From positions 1-63,274 of the forward strand of contig NZ_BAUA01000089.1 of assembly GCF_000710915.1 (NCBI RefSeq): 63,274 nucleotides of DNA, given 5' to 3'. Positions 32,341 through 41,252 of the stretch are shown piece after piece. Source of the stretch: Nocardia brasiliensis IFM 10847 (lineage in GTDB: Bacteria; Actinomycetota; Actinomycetes; Mycobacteriales; Mycobacteriaceae). Made by a program: the position numbers and the translations under genes. Numbering within the stretch: the stretch's first letter is position 1; each line of letters starts with the position of its first letter. Below the pieces are notes generated by a model that did not search any database, had not been told where the DNA came from, and saw nothing but the letters and a program-made list of their open reading frames with translations.

Positions 32341-33918
32341 TCACATCGGATACACGGCATGCTTGCGTGGGTTGAATTCCGGCTTGACCGTGGGCTTTTC
32401 GCGGAGCAGGCGCAGTGCGTGCCGGATCTCCAGGCGGGTGCGGGAAGGTTCGATGACGGCATCGATGTACCCGCGTTCGGCGGCGATCCACGGGGTCGCG
32501 ATCGTCTCGTTGTAGTGGTTGACCATGAATTCGCGCGCGGCGGCTCGCTGTTCCTCCGGCACCGCCGCCAGTTGCCGCTTGCCGATGAGATCGACCGCGC
32601 TCTCCGCGCCGATCACCGCGATCCGGGCCGTCGGCCAGGCGAAACTGATATCGGCGCCCACCTGCCGGGCCGCCATCATGCCGTAGGCCCCGCCGTAGGA
32701 CTTGCGCACCACGAGATTGATGATCGGCACCGTGGCCTCGATGATCGCGCGCGGGACCCGCCCGCCGCGGATGATCACGCCGTTGGCCTCCTGTTCGAGA
32801 CCGGGCAGCACGCCGGGGGTGTCGACGACGAACACCAGCGGAATGTTGAACGCGTCGCAGAGCCGGATGAAGTAGGTCGACTTGTCCGAGCAAGCGGCAT
32901 CGATCGAACCACCCAGTACCAGAGGCTGATTGGCGATCACGCCGACCGGAACGCCGTCGACCCGGGCGAAGCCGGTGATCAGGTTCGGTGCGAATGCCGC
33001 ACGGATCTCGTGGAATTCGCCGTCGTCGAAGATCCGCAGCAGGATCTCGTGCATGTCGTACCCGGTCCGGTCGGAGTCGGGGATGATCGTGTCGAGTTCC
33101 CGGTCGGTGGCGGTGATCTCGGGCTCCAGGCCGGGATTCACGATCAGCGGCTGTTCGAGGCAACTCGTGGGCATGTAGCTCAGGTACTGCCGGGCCCACT
33201 CGTAGGCCTGCTCTTCGGTCTCGGCCACATGATGCAGGGTGCCGCGTTCGGCCTGCACCTTCGCACCGCCGAGCGCCTCGGCGGTGATGTCCTCGCCGTT
33301 GACGGCTTTGATCACCTCGGGGCCGGTGACGAACATGTAGGAATCCCGGGTGCCGATCAGCACATCGGTGTTGATCGGCCCGTACACCGAGCCCGCCGCG
33401 CACTTGCCGAGGATGATCGAGACCTGTGGGACATAGCCGGACAGTTTCTCCAGCACCCGGGAGATGTCGCCGAACGAGGCGATCGAGCCGACCGCGTCCT
33501 GGATCCGGGCGCCGCCGGAGTCGTTGATGGTCACCACCGGGCAGGCGTTGTCGAACGCGAACTGCAACGCCCGCATGAACTTTCGTGCGGACGTGATACC
33601 GACAGAGCCGCCGTAGACGGTCTGATCGTGCGCGATCACCACCACCGGACGCCCGCCGATCAGCCCCCGTCCGGTGACCAGTCCGTCGCCGTAGAGCGCG
33701 TCCTTCTGATCGGGTTGCCGGGCCAGGGCGCTGGTCTCGATGAACGTTCCGGGGTCGAGCAGCATGTGCACCCGCTGCCGGACGCTGGGAATACTCTTCT
33801 TCTCGCGCTTGGCGATACCGGCCTCCCCCGCCGGCTCCGCAGCGATCGCCAGGATCTTGACCAATTCATCCAGCTTCGCCTGGGTATCCACCACGCTCGC
33901 CGCCACCTTCCTCACCAA
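32341..33918 (-). CDS. accD: acyl-CoA carboxylase carboxyltransferase (beta) subunit
   Basis: Transfers carboxyl groups from biotin to an acyl-CoA (acetyl-, propionyl- or long-chain type). The protein is about 525 residues and has both carboxyltransferase halves: INDSGGARIQDAVGS with the biotin pocket near 150, and VVDTPGVLPGLEQEANGVI with NQPLVLGGSID near 340-390. Actinobacteria use several AccD paralogues with shared AccA subunits; which acyl-CoA this one uses is not decided by sequence here, and no alpha or epsilon subunit is adjacent. The start is uncertain: the frame opens at a TTG (33918) with GTG codons at 33915, 33906 and 33894; only the last has AGGAAGG at a workable distance. Confidence 0.9.
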   Translation of the reverse strand: MVRKVAASVVDTQAKLDELVKILAIAAEPAGEAGIAKREKKSIPSVRQRVHMLLDPGTFIETSALARQPDQKDALYGDGLVTGRGLIGGRPVVVIAHDQTVYGGSVGITSARKFMRALQFAFDNACPVVTINDSGGARIQDAVGSIASFGDISRVLEKLSGYVPQVSIILGKCAAGSVYGPINTDVLIGTRDSYMFVTGPEVIKAVNGEDITAEALGGAKVQAERGTLHHVAETEEQAYEWARQYLSYMPTSCLEQPLIVNPGLEPEITATDRELDTIIPDSDRTGYDMHEILLRIFDDGEFHEIRAAFAPNLITGFARVDGVPVGVIANQPLVLGGSIDAACSDKSTYFIRLCDAFNIPLVFVVDTPGVLPGLEQEANGVIIRGGRVPRAIIEATVPIINLVVRKSYGGAYGMMAARQVGADISFAWPTARIAVIGAESAVDLIGKRQLAAVPEEQRAAAREFMVNHYNETIATPWIAAERGYIDAVIEPSRTRLEIRHALRLLREKPTVKPEFNPRKHAVYPM

Positions 33919-34079
33919 CTGTCGTGCTGTCGTGCAGACGCGACGTTAAGCGGTGTGGACACCCGCACGGACCATCGGCCCCCATATGCGGGACAGGTCA
34001 CAGTCGCGGCCCGATTCCTATGGCCTCGCGAACAGTCGGAACGCGGTGTTGTCGGTGGTTATGGGTAGCGTCTGGTGCT

Positions 34080-36071
34080 GTGGAAACTGGGGAACGTATC
34101 CAAGAGCTCGCGGACCGCATCGTGGCGCTGCGCGACGCGTATTACCAAGGCGCGCCGCTGGTCGCGGATGCCGACTACGACGCGATCGAGGACGAGTTGC
34201 GGGCGCTCATCGAGGCGCACCCCGACCTGGCCCCCGATCCGAACCCGCTGGAGCAGGTCGGCGCACCCGCGGTGCTGCACGCCCCGATCCGGCATGCGCG
34301 GCCGATGCTCTCGCTGGAGAAGGCGACCAAGCCCGAACAGGTCGCGGCCTTCTTCAACCGGTTCCCCGGCCAAGCGGTGGTGGTGATGCCGAAGCTCGAC
34401 GGGCTGTCGCTGTCGCTGGTCTATACGGACGGGCGGCTGCAGCGTGCCGTGACCCGTGGCGACGGCACCACCGGTGACGACGTGACGATGCTGGTGCGCG
34501 CGTTGGTCGACGGCGTGCCCGAGCGGATCGAGGTGCCCGGACGGGTCGAGGTGCGTGGCGAGGCGGTGATGCTGCGCTCGACCTTCCTCGCCTACAACAC
34601 GGCTCATCCGGACAAGCCGCTGATCAATCCGCGCAACGCGGCGGCCGGTACGCTGCGGGCCAAGGATCCGGCCACCGTCGCCGAACGACGCTTGCAATTC
34701 TTCGGATTCGATCTGGACACCTCCGACGGCGGCGCCGCGGACGACCTGGGGGAGGGGCTGCGCGCGCTGGGCGTCGCCGGTGCCCAGATGCGCCTGTGTG
34801 CCGACGCCGAGCAGGCGCAGGCCGCGATCACCGCGATCGAGCAGGGCCGCAACGAACTGGACTACGACCTCGACGGTGCGGTGCTGCGCCTGGCCGATCG
34901 CGAGGCCTACGCGGCGGCTGGCACCCGGTCCAACTCGCCGCGTGGCGCACTGGCGTTCAAGTTCGCCGCGGAGGAGAAGACCACGTTGCTGCGTGAGGTG
35001 ATCTGGGACGTCGGCAAGACGGGCAAGATCGTCCCGGTCGCATGGCTGGAGCCGGTCTTCGTCGGCGGCACCACGGTCACCAAGGCCACGCTGGCCAATC
35101 AGGAGGTGATCCGCGCCCGCGACATCAAGGTCGGCGACACCGTGCTGGTGCGGCGCGCGGGCGATGTGATCCCGTTCGTCGCGGGTGTGCTCGACGCCGC
35201 GGCACGCACGGGCGAGGAGCTCGAGATCGTGCCGCCCACCAGCTGCCCGTCCTGCGGGCAACCGGTGACCGAGCAGGGCAACAGCCGAGAGTTGTTCTGC
35301 ACCAACGTTTCCTGTCCGGCGCAGACGGTGCGCAGGCTGATCCACTGGGCCTCGCGAGCCGCCGCCGACATCGACGCGATCGGGCAGGTGTGGATCGAAC
35401 GTCTCGCCGAGGCGGGCATTCTGGAGAATCCGTCGGATTTCTACATTCTCACCAAGGAGCGGCTGCTCGAGTTCGATCGCGTCGGCGAGGTCTCGGCCCA
35501 GCGGATGATCGACTCGATCGAGACCAGCAAGCAGGTCGGCCTGCGCCGCGCGCTCATCGGGCTGGCGATCCCGATGGCCTCCGACGGCACCGCCGCGCGG
35601 TTGGCGCGCGCGGGATTCGGTTCGCTGGAAGAGGTGGCCGACGCGGGCGAGGAACGCCTCGTAGCGGTGGAGGACATCGGGCCGAAGGTCGCCGCGTCCC
35701 TGGTCGCGCACCTCACCCGGCTGCGACCCGAACTGGAGCGGTTGCGCGCGGCGGGCGTCTCCCTGGACGTGCGCGCCGAGGACCTGCCACCGGTGATCGC
35801 GGCGGGCGCGCCGCTGGCGGGCAAGACCGTGGTGATCACCGGCGCGATCAGCGACCCGCGCTCCGGTGAGAAGGTCGCCCGGCCGACGTTCCAACGCCTG
35901 TGTGAACAGGCGGGCGCGACGGCGGCCTCCTCGGTCTCGGCGAACACGGACCTGCTGATCACGGGTGCCGGCGTCGGCGACAGCAAACTGACCAAGGCGG
36001 AGAAACTCGGCGTCGAGGTGGTCGATCAGGGCAAGATCTGGACCCTGCTGATCGACGCCAAGATCGTCTGA
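34080..36071 (+). CDS. ligA: NAD-dependent DNA ligase, divergent LigA-type
   Basis: A 663-residue NAD-dependent ligase with the normal domain order: adenylation domain, OB fold, four-cysteine zinc finger (CPSCGQPV then CTNVSCPAQ), helix-hairpin-helix region and a C-terminal BRCT domain (KTVVITGAISDP region). The nucleotide-binding lysine is in MPKLDG where classical LigA has ExKxDG, so the conserved glutamate is replaced by methionine. RGDGTTGDD, EVRGEAV and FKFAAEE are retained. It is somewhat short and divergent from the usual housekeeping enzyme, so it may be a second ligase. GTG at 34080 is the start; upstream frames are noise. Confidence 0.88.
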   Translation: METGERIQELADRIVALRDAYYQGAPLVADADYDAIEDELRALIEAHPDLAPDPNPLEQVGAPAVLHAPIRHARPMLSLEKATKPEQVAAFFNRFPGQAVVVMPKLDGLSLSLVYTDGRLQRAVTRGDGTTGDDVTMLVRALVDGVPERIEVPGRVEVRGEAVMLRSTFLAYNTAHPDKPLINPRNAAAGTLRAKDPATVAERRLQFFGFDLDTSDGGAADDLGEGLRALGVAGAQMRLCADAEQAQAAITAIEQGRNELDYDLDGAVLRLADREAYAAAGTRSNSPRGALAFKFAAEEKTTLLREVIWDVGKTGKIVPVAWLEPVFVGGTTVTKATLANQEVIRARDIKVGDTVLVRRAGDVIPFVAGVLDAAARTGEELEIVPPTSCPSCGQPVTEQGNSRELFCTNVSCPAQTVRRLIHWASRAAADIDAIGQVWIERLAEAGILENPSDFYILTKERLLEFDRVGEVSAQRMIDSIETSKQVGLRRALIGLAIPMASDGTAARLARAGFGSLEEVADAGEERLVAVEDIGPKVAASLVAHLTRLRPELERLRAAGVSLDVRAEDLPPVIAAGAPLAGKTVVITGAISDPRSGEKVARPTFQRLCEQAGATAASSVSANTDLLITGAGVGDSKLTKAEKLGVEVVDQGKIWTLLIDAKIV

Positions 36072-36076
36072 GGCCG

Positions 36077-36099
36077 CGCCCGGCGGTGGGTGCCGGGCG
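36077..36099 (+). terminator. hairpin terminator after the ligase gene
   Basis: CGCCCGGC (36077-36084) pairs with GCCGGGCG (36092-36099) across a seven-base loop, starting six bases after the ligase stop. Confidence 0.6.
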
Positions 36100-36215
36100 G
36101 CAGCTTCGTCTCCAACGGGCACGAACGGTTACCGATCGCCCTCGGCTCCGGGGCGAGTTCCTTCGTCAGCTCGGATAGTGTTGTGACGCAGTCGAGTTGA
36201 GCGCGTCACGGCGCA

Positions 36216-38387
36216 TCACTGCGGGAACTCACCAGCTCGCGCCCAAACCCGGTGCTCCGGCAAGAGCGCGGCGAGCGCGTCCAAGGCCGAGCCGATGGTG
36301 TCCGCCGCCGCCACACCGGCTGACTCCTCGGCGATGCCGGCCGAGCGGATCGCGTCGGCGCCCGCCGAGGTGTAGGCGATGGCCTTCAGATGGCGGTGTG
36401 CTTCTTGCAGCAGCAGCGCCAACCGCGGATCCGCGGCGTTGCCCGCGATGAGCAGGGCGTCGAATTCGATGGACCGTGCGGTGTCCAAGGTACGGGAGAC
36501 GGGGACCTGCCGTGCGCCCTTGCCGAGCTCGCCGCCGTGCGGGGCGATGACCAAGGGCGTCATCGACTGATCCGCGATCGCGGCGACCGCGCGGGCGAGC
36601 TCCGCCGGGTCGGTCGTGTCGTCGGCGAAGACGCCGATGATCCGTCCGTCGGTCGGCCACTTGCCGCCGAGTTGTGAGAGTGCGGGCGACACCGTCACTT
36701 TGACCTTCTTGCTCGGTTTGCCGTCCAGCGGCAGGCCGAGCCCCTGCGCGACCGTTGCGGCCAGCTGCTCGTCGATCTGGCGCAGCACCGTCACGGCCCG
36801 CTGTTTGATCGCCTTCTCGTAGCATTTGCCGAGCTCGAAGGTGTAGGCCTTGGCGACGTGCGCCTGCTCGATCGGGGTGAGGCTGGCGTAGAAGAGCCGC
36901 GCCGAACTGAAGTGATCGTCGAAGCTGCGGGGCGCCTCCCGAACCTTCTTTCCCGCAACGGCTTCGGGGTATTCGATCAAGGCGGCGTCGGCGTTCCCGG
37001 CGAGGAACGGGCAGCCGCCGTCGAGACTGTTGGGCCGGTACGGTGCGACTCCGGAATGTATTGCGGTCTGGTGCATTCCGTCACGGAACATATCGTTCGT
37101 GCCGACGTGCGGCCGATTGATCGGCAGCTGCGCGAAGTTGGGGCCGCCGAGGCGGGAGATCTGGGTGTCCAGATAGGAGAACAGGCGACCTTGGAGCAGC
37201 GGGTCGTCGGTGTGGTCGATGCCCCGTACGAGGTGGCCGGGGTGGAACGCGACCTGCTCGGTCTGCGCGAAGTAGTTGGTCGGGTTGGCGGTGAGGGTCA
37301 TGGTGCCGATGATCTGCACCGGCGCCAGCTCTTCGGGCACCAGCTTGGTGGGGTCGAGCAGGTCGATGCCCTCGAAGGTCTGTTCCTCGGTGTCCGGAAA
37401 GACCTGCACGCCGAGATCCCAGCGCGGGTAGGCGCCGGACTCGATGGCGTCGGCGAGATCGCGCCGATGCATGTCCGGATCCACGCCGGCGGCGATCTGC
37501 GCTTCCTCCCACAGCAGCGAGTGCACGCCGAGTGCCGGCTTCCAGTGAAACTTCACCAGCACCGTCTTGCCGCGCGCGTTGACGAGCCGGAACGTGTGGA
37601 CGCCGAAGCCCTCCATCATCCGGTACGAGCGCGGAATGCCACGGTCGGACATGTTCCAGAGGGTGTGCGCGGTGGCTTCGGTGTGCAGGGTGACGAAGTC
37701 CCAGAAGGTGTCGTGGGCGCTCTGCGCCTGCGGGATCTCCCGGTCCGGATGCGGTTTGCCCGCGTGGATGATGTCGGGAAACTTGATCCCGTCCTGGATG
37801 AAGAACACCGGGATGTTGTTGCCGACCAGGTCGAACACGCCCTCGTCGGTGTAGAACTTGGTGGCGAAACCGCGGGTGTCGCGCACCGTGTCGGCTGATC
37901 CGCGCGAGCCGAGCACCGTCGAGAAGCGCACGAAAACCGGTGTCTGCTTGTCCTTTTCGAAAACCGACGCACAGCAGATCTTGGTCGCGGCGCCGTTGGC
38001 GGTGAAGACGCCGTGCGCGGCCGCGCCCCGGGCGTGCACGACCCGCTCCGGGATCCGCTCGTGGTCGAAATGGGTGATCTTCTCGCGCAGGTGGTGGTCT
38101 TGCAGGAGCACGGGTCCGCGCGGGCCCGCCTTCAGGGAGTGGTCCGTGTCGGTGAGCCGGGCGCCCTGCGCGGTGGTCAGGAAGGCGCCCTGCTGGCCTG
38201 CGGCACGGACGGGCTCGTCGACCGCCGCTCCGGTCGGCGTGCTGGGCCGCGGCACCGCCTGGTCGGGTTTCGGCGGGAGCGGTTCGCGGGGCTGCGTGGG
38301 TTCGGCCACCGTGGGTGCGGCACTGGCCGGCGCGCCCGGCGCGACAGGCTGCGGTTTCGGCTTCGAACGTCGGGTGGATCCGGGCAT
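36216..38387 (-). CDS. katE: large-subunit catalase (HPII/KatE type)
   Basis: A 723-residue clade II catalase that disproportionates hydrogen peroxide. The catalytic histidine lies in RVVHARGAAAHG (about 117-128), the distal asparagine in DLVGNNIPVF, and the proximal heme tyrosine in RLFSYLDTQ. The C-terminal about 150 residues form the flavodoxin/DJ-1-like domain that marks large catalases (GRIIGVFADD, IEFDALLIAGNA). A proline-rich N-terminal extension precedes the core. Its promoter region shows a GTTT-N15-GGGCAT match to SigF-type sites, in keeping with general-stress control. It is a single gene. Confidence 0.93.
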   Translation of the reverse strand: MPGSTRRSKPKPQPVAPGAPASAAPTVAEPTQPREPLPPKPDQAVPRPSTPTGAAVDEPVRAAGQQGAFLTTAQGARLTDTDHSLKAGPRGPVLLQDHHLREKITHFDHERIPERVVHARGAAAHGVFTANGAATKICCASVFEKDKQTPVFVRFSTVLGSRGSADTVRDTRGFATKFYTDEGVFDLVGNNIPVFFIQDGIKFPDIIHAGKPHPDREIPQAQSAHDTFWDFVTLHTEATAHTLWNMSDRGIPRSYRMMEGFGVHTFRLVNARGKTVLVKFHWKPALGVHSLLWEEAQIAAGVDPDMHRRDLADAIESGAYPRWDLGVQVFPDTEEQTFEGIDLLDPTKLVPEELAPVQIIGTMTLTANPTNYFAQTEQVAFHPGHLVRGIDHTDDPLLQGRLFSYLDTQISRLGGPNFAQLPINRPHVGTNDMFRDGMHQTAIHSGVAPYRPNSLDGGCPFLAGNADAALIEYPEAVAGKKVREAPRSFDDHFSSARLFYASLTPIEQAHVAKAYTFELGKCYEKAIKQRAVTVLRQIDEQLAATVAQGLGLPLDGKPSKKVKVTVSPALSQLGGKWPTDGRIIGVFADDTTDPAELARAVAAIADQSMTPLVIAPHGGELGKGARQVPVSRTLDTARSIEFDALLIAGNAADPRLALLLQEAHRHLKAIAYTSAGADAIRSAGIAEESAGVAAADTIGSALDALAALLPEHRVWARAGEFPQ

Positions 38388-38435
38388 TCGTGGACACCTC
38401 CTACGGTCGGGCGGACAACATCTCTCGCGACCGCT

Positions 38436-38460
38436 ATGCCCGGCTGATGCGGAAGCAAAC
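38436..38460 (-). promoter_or_regulatory. candidate SigF-type promoter of the catalase gene
   Basis: Read on the minus strand, GTTT (38460-38457), 15 bases, then GGGCAT (38441-38436), ends 48 bases before the catalase start. Actinobacterial SigF/SigB promoters have GTTT and GGGTAT about 15-17 bases apart; only one base of the -10 differs. A sigF-like gene is at 51469-52287. Confidence 0.5.
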
Positions 38461-38614
38461 AGTCTCGTTGCGGTGGGGAAGATCGCGCGGCTTTGCCGGT
38501 CGCCGGCGCTAACCTGGTGTCATGACCGGAATCGGCTCGATTCCGCGTCCCCGCACGTGATCTCGCGGCCGAGACGGCACGGCGGACATTCCATACCACC
38601 CAGGACCCGACGAC

Positions 38615-38824
38615 ATGAGCCAGTGCCATTCCACCGCGGTGATCGCCTTGCAGGCGGCGATCATCGGGTACGACACCGACCGAACTCCGACGAGCCTGCA
38701 CGAGCTCAGGCGCGCCGTCGCGGCCGCCCGCGCGGCGGGTGTCAACGTGTCGGCGGTGCTGGCGGCCACGGTCACGGTGCTGTGCACCGAGGAGGAGCTG
38801 CGCCGGATCGCCGACGCGGCGTGA
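38615..38824 (+). CDS. small hypothetical protein
   Basis: A 69-residue protein: short hydrophobic start (VIALQAAIIGYD), then a helical Ala/Arg-rich region ending CTEEELRRIADAA. AGGA lies about eight bases before the ATG. No family recognised. It is convergent with the FAD/Rieske gene. Confidence 0.5.
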   Translation: MSQCHSTAVIALQAAIIGYDTDRTPTSLHELRRAVAAARAAGVNVSAVLAATVTVLCTEEELRRIADAA

Positions 38825-38840
38825 GCGTGGCCGCGCGGCG

Positions 38841-40312
38841 TCACTCGCTCGGCGCCAGCGGCTGGGTCGCGGGTCCTTCGAGCACGCTTCCGTCCGGGGC
38901 GAATCGGGAGCCGTGCAGCGGGCAGTCCCAAGACTTTTCGGCGTCGTTCCATTGCACGACGCCGTACAGGTGCGGGCAGATCGCCGAGACCGCGGTGGTC
39001 TTGCCGTCCACCGTGCAGGTGCCCACCGGCCGCAGACCTGCGCGGCGCACCTGGCCGTGACCTTCGGCGGGGGTGTCGCCGTCGCCGTGCAACTCCGCGC
39101 GGGCCCAGCCGCTCGCCATGGCCAGGCCGACGCCGCCGTTGGTCTTGATCGCCGTGGCCAGCCCGGTGAGTTCCCGCGGCCGCCACGCTTCGAGGGTGCG
39201 CGCCCACTCCGGCGGCCTGCCGGACACCCGGCCGGCGATCGCGAGCGCCGCGGCGACGCCGTTGGTCATGCCCCACTTCGAGTAACCGGTAGCCACGAGA
39301 ATGTGCTCGTTGCCCGGCACCAGGGGGCCGACGTAGGGCAGCCCGTCCATCGGCGAGTAGTCCTGCGCCGACCAGCTGTGCGTCAATTCCGCTGCGGGCC
39401 AATAGGTTCGCGTCCATTCGACGAGATCGTCGACTTGGGCCCGGGTCTGCTTGTCTCGGCCGACGACGTGTCCGTTGCCGCCGACCAGCAGCAGTTCGCC
39501 CTCGGGCCGCGGCGCATAGCGCAGCGAACGGGTCGGTGCGTCCGCGGACAGATACATGCCGTGCGGGATCGGCTCCGGTACCCGAAAGGCCAACGCGTAG
39601 GACCGATTCGGTTCCAACCGGGCGAAGAACCCGCCGCGGTCCAGGATCGGCGTACCGGTTGCGAGAACGATCGTCCCGGCGTGGATCTGGCCGTGTTCGG
39701 TCCGGACGGTATCGCCGCTGACGGTCAGCACCCGGGTGTTCTCCACGATCACCGCGCCCTGCCGCTCGGCCTCGGCGGCCAGTCCGTGCAGGACCGCCAT
39801 GGGATCGAACTGGGCTTGGCGTCCACGCGGACCGCGCCGTAGGTGGGGAACGGCAGATCCAGTTCCTCGGCCCGGTGCGCGTCGAGTCCCGCGGTGCGGC
39901 ACGCCGCGAGCTCCGCTTCGATCCGCGCGGTGCTCGCGCGGCTGCTCGCATACGTGAAGGCGGGCGCATGCTGGGTGGCTATGCCGTGGTCGGCACAGAA
40001 ATCCAGCAGCCAGCGCTGGCCCTGCCGATTGGCCTCGACGTAAGCGCGCAGCGTGTCGGCGGAATGCTTCTTCGCGATGCTGGAGAGGTGGGTGCCCTGC
40101 AGCAGACTCAGTTTGGCTGTGGTGTTGCCGGTCGCGGCCGCACCGAGCGTGCGGGCCTCCAGCAAGGCGACCGAGTCACCGCCGCGAGCGAGCAACAGTG
40201 CGGTGCTCACGCCGGTGAGACCGCCACCGACCACCACATGATCGAACCACCGTCCCGGTTCGAACGGCGAGTACGTCCTGGCGGGCACGTTGTCTAGCCA
40301 TAAGGAGGTCAC
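38841..40312 (-). pseudogene. FAD-dependent oxidoreductase with C-terminal Rieske domain, interrupted by a frameshift
   Basis: Two overlapping frames make one protein of about 490 residues. The N-terminal frame (40312 to about 39815) is a DAO-type FAD oxidoreductase (VVGGGLTGVSTALLLA Rossmann motif). The C-terminal frame continues with QFDPMAVLHGL and ends in a Rieske [2Fe-2S] domain with CPHLYG and CPLHGS cluster ligands. The N-terminal frame leaves sense after RVDAK at about 39812-39818, where one extra G in the GGGCTT run would restore QFDPMA. All expected motifs survive on either side, so this may be a sequencing error. Such FAD/Rieske proteins (YhfW/PuhD-like) are oxidoreductases of uncertain substrate. 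It is last in a cluster with CDGSH, methyltransferase and diiron genes. Confidence 0.8.
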
Positions 40313-40366
40313 GTCGGCCGATTGCCCGGACCGCGCCCGTCGAAACGCCCGCCCGCGGGCCGGTGT

Positions 40367-40576
40367 TCATGAGGTGCCGCGCAACCGTTTACGGTGGCTG
40401 GTATCGCAGAGCGGGTAATTCTTCGAGCGCTTGCACAGACACAGGGCGACCTGGAAGCGGTCGCACTCGATGCGGGTGCCGTCGGTCGTGACGATCTCCA
40501 CCGGGCCCTCGATCAACGCCGGGCCGTCGTCGGTGAAAGTTATTCGCCGCCGGTCACTTTCGGGTCTTGTCGGCAC
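40367..40576 (-). CDS. CDGSH iron-sulfur domain protein
   Basis: A 69-residue protein with one CDGSH-type [2Fe-2S] site: CLCKRSKNYPLCDTSH gives the Cys3-His1 ligands in the C-x-C-x2-S-x3-P-x-CD-x2-H pattern. The fourth-position glycine is Thr (CDTSH instead of CDGSH). Small bacterial CDGSH proteins are thought to sense or donate iron-sulfur clusters or electrons. Its start overlaps the end of the methyltransferase gene by 23 bases, a sign of tight coupling. It is followed after 54 bases by the FAD/Rieske gene. Confidence 0.87.
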   Translation of the reverse strand: MPTRPESDRRRITFTDDGPALIEGPVEIVTTDGTRIECDRFQVALCLCKRSKNYPLCDTSHRKRLRGTS

Positions 40577-41252
40577 GGATCACCACCAATTCCTCCTCCT
40601 GCTGTCCCGGCTGGACAATGCCCTGCTCGACGAGATGTCCGGCGCATCGGTGCATCACCGGTCCGAACGGGATGGTCGTGCGGGCGACCACGGCCGCCTT
40701 CAGGCCGCCGTGGCGCAGCTGGGTGATGGTCAGATCCGGGTCGGCGACCACCGAGTGCACGATCAAGGCGGTGCCGTCCAAGGCGAGCAGGTCCGGCGCG
40801 CGGGCGCAGAGCCGGTCGAGGAACGAACGTCCGTCCGTTCCCGCGTTCCAAGCCCGCGCCCGGCCGCGCACCGGCCGCTCGCACGGGGCCGGGACATACG
40901 GGGGATTGGCCAGCAGCAGATCGAATTCCCGGTTCGCCAAGGCGGTTTCGAAATCGCCGCGCAGTATCTCGACGTCGATGCCGTGCAGCCGGCAATTGAG
41001 CCAGGTGGACATGCTCGCCGCGCGGGAGATATCGATCGCGGTGACCGCGGCCGCGCCGGCCAGGCCCGCGCGGACGGCCAGCGCGCCGGTGCCGCTGCAG
41101 ACGTCCACCACCCGGCCGCCCGGTGGCAGCGCGGCATCGGCCAGCGCGGTGGCGAGGAGCCAGGTATCGGTCTGTGGCCGGTAGACACCGGGGGTGCGTA
41201 TCAACATCACCTGTACGCGATGCCCGCTCGTCGGCGAGTCAATCATGATCAC
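40554..41252 (-). CDS. HemK2/MTQ2-family methyltransferase
   Basis: A 230-residue SAM-dependent methyltransferase with motif I VVDVCSGTGALAVR and the NPPY motif (LLANPPYVPAP) of N5-glutamine or related amide methylation. This group includes HemK2/MTQ2, which methylates a release-factor glutamine, but the short bacterial proteins' targets are unknown. The frame starts at GTG 41252, sharing GTGA with the stop of the upstream gene; an ATG at 41246 is an alternative. It overlaps both neighbours, so translation is coupled. Confidence 0.82.
   Translation of the reverse strand: MIMIDSPTSGHRVQVMLIRTPGVYRPQTDTWLLATALADAALPPGGRVVDVCSGTGALAVRAGLAGAAAVTAIDISRAASMSTWLNCRLHGIDVEILRGDFETALANREFDLLLANPPYVPAPCERPVRGRARAWNAGTDGRSFLDRLCARAPDLLALDGTALIVHSVVADPDLTITQLRHGGLKAAVVARTTIPFGPVMHRCAGHLVEQGIVQPGQQEEELVVIRADKTRK

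Noticed and set aside
34059..36122. A 687-codon open frame on the minus strand
   Set aside because: Antisense to the ligase gene; no domain recognised.
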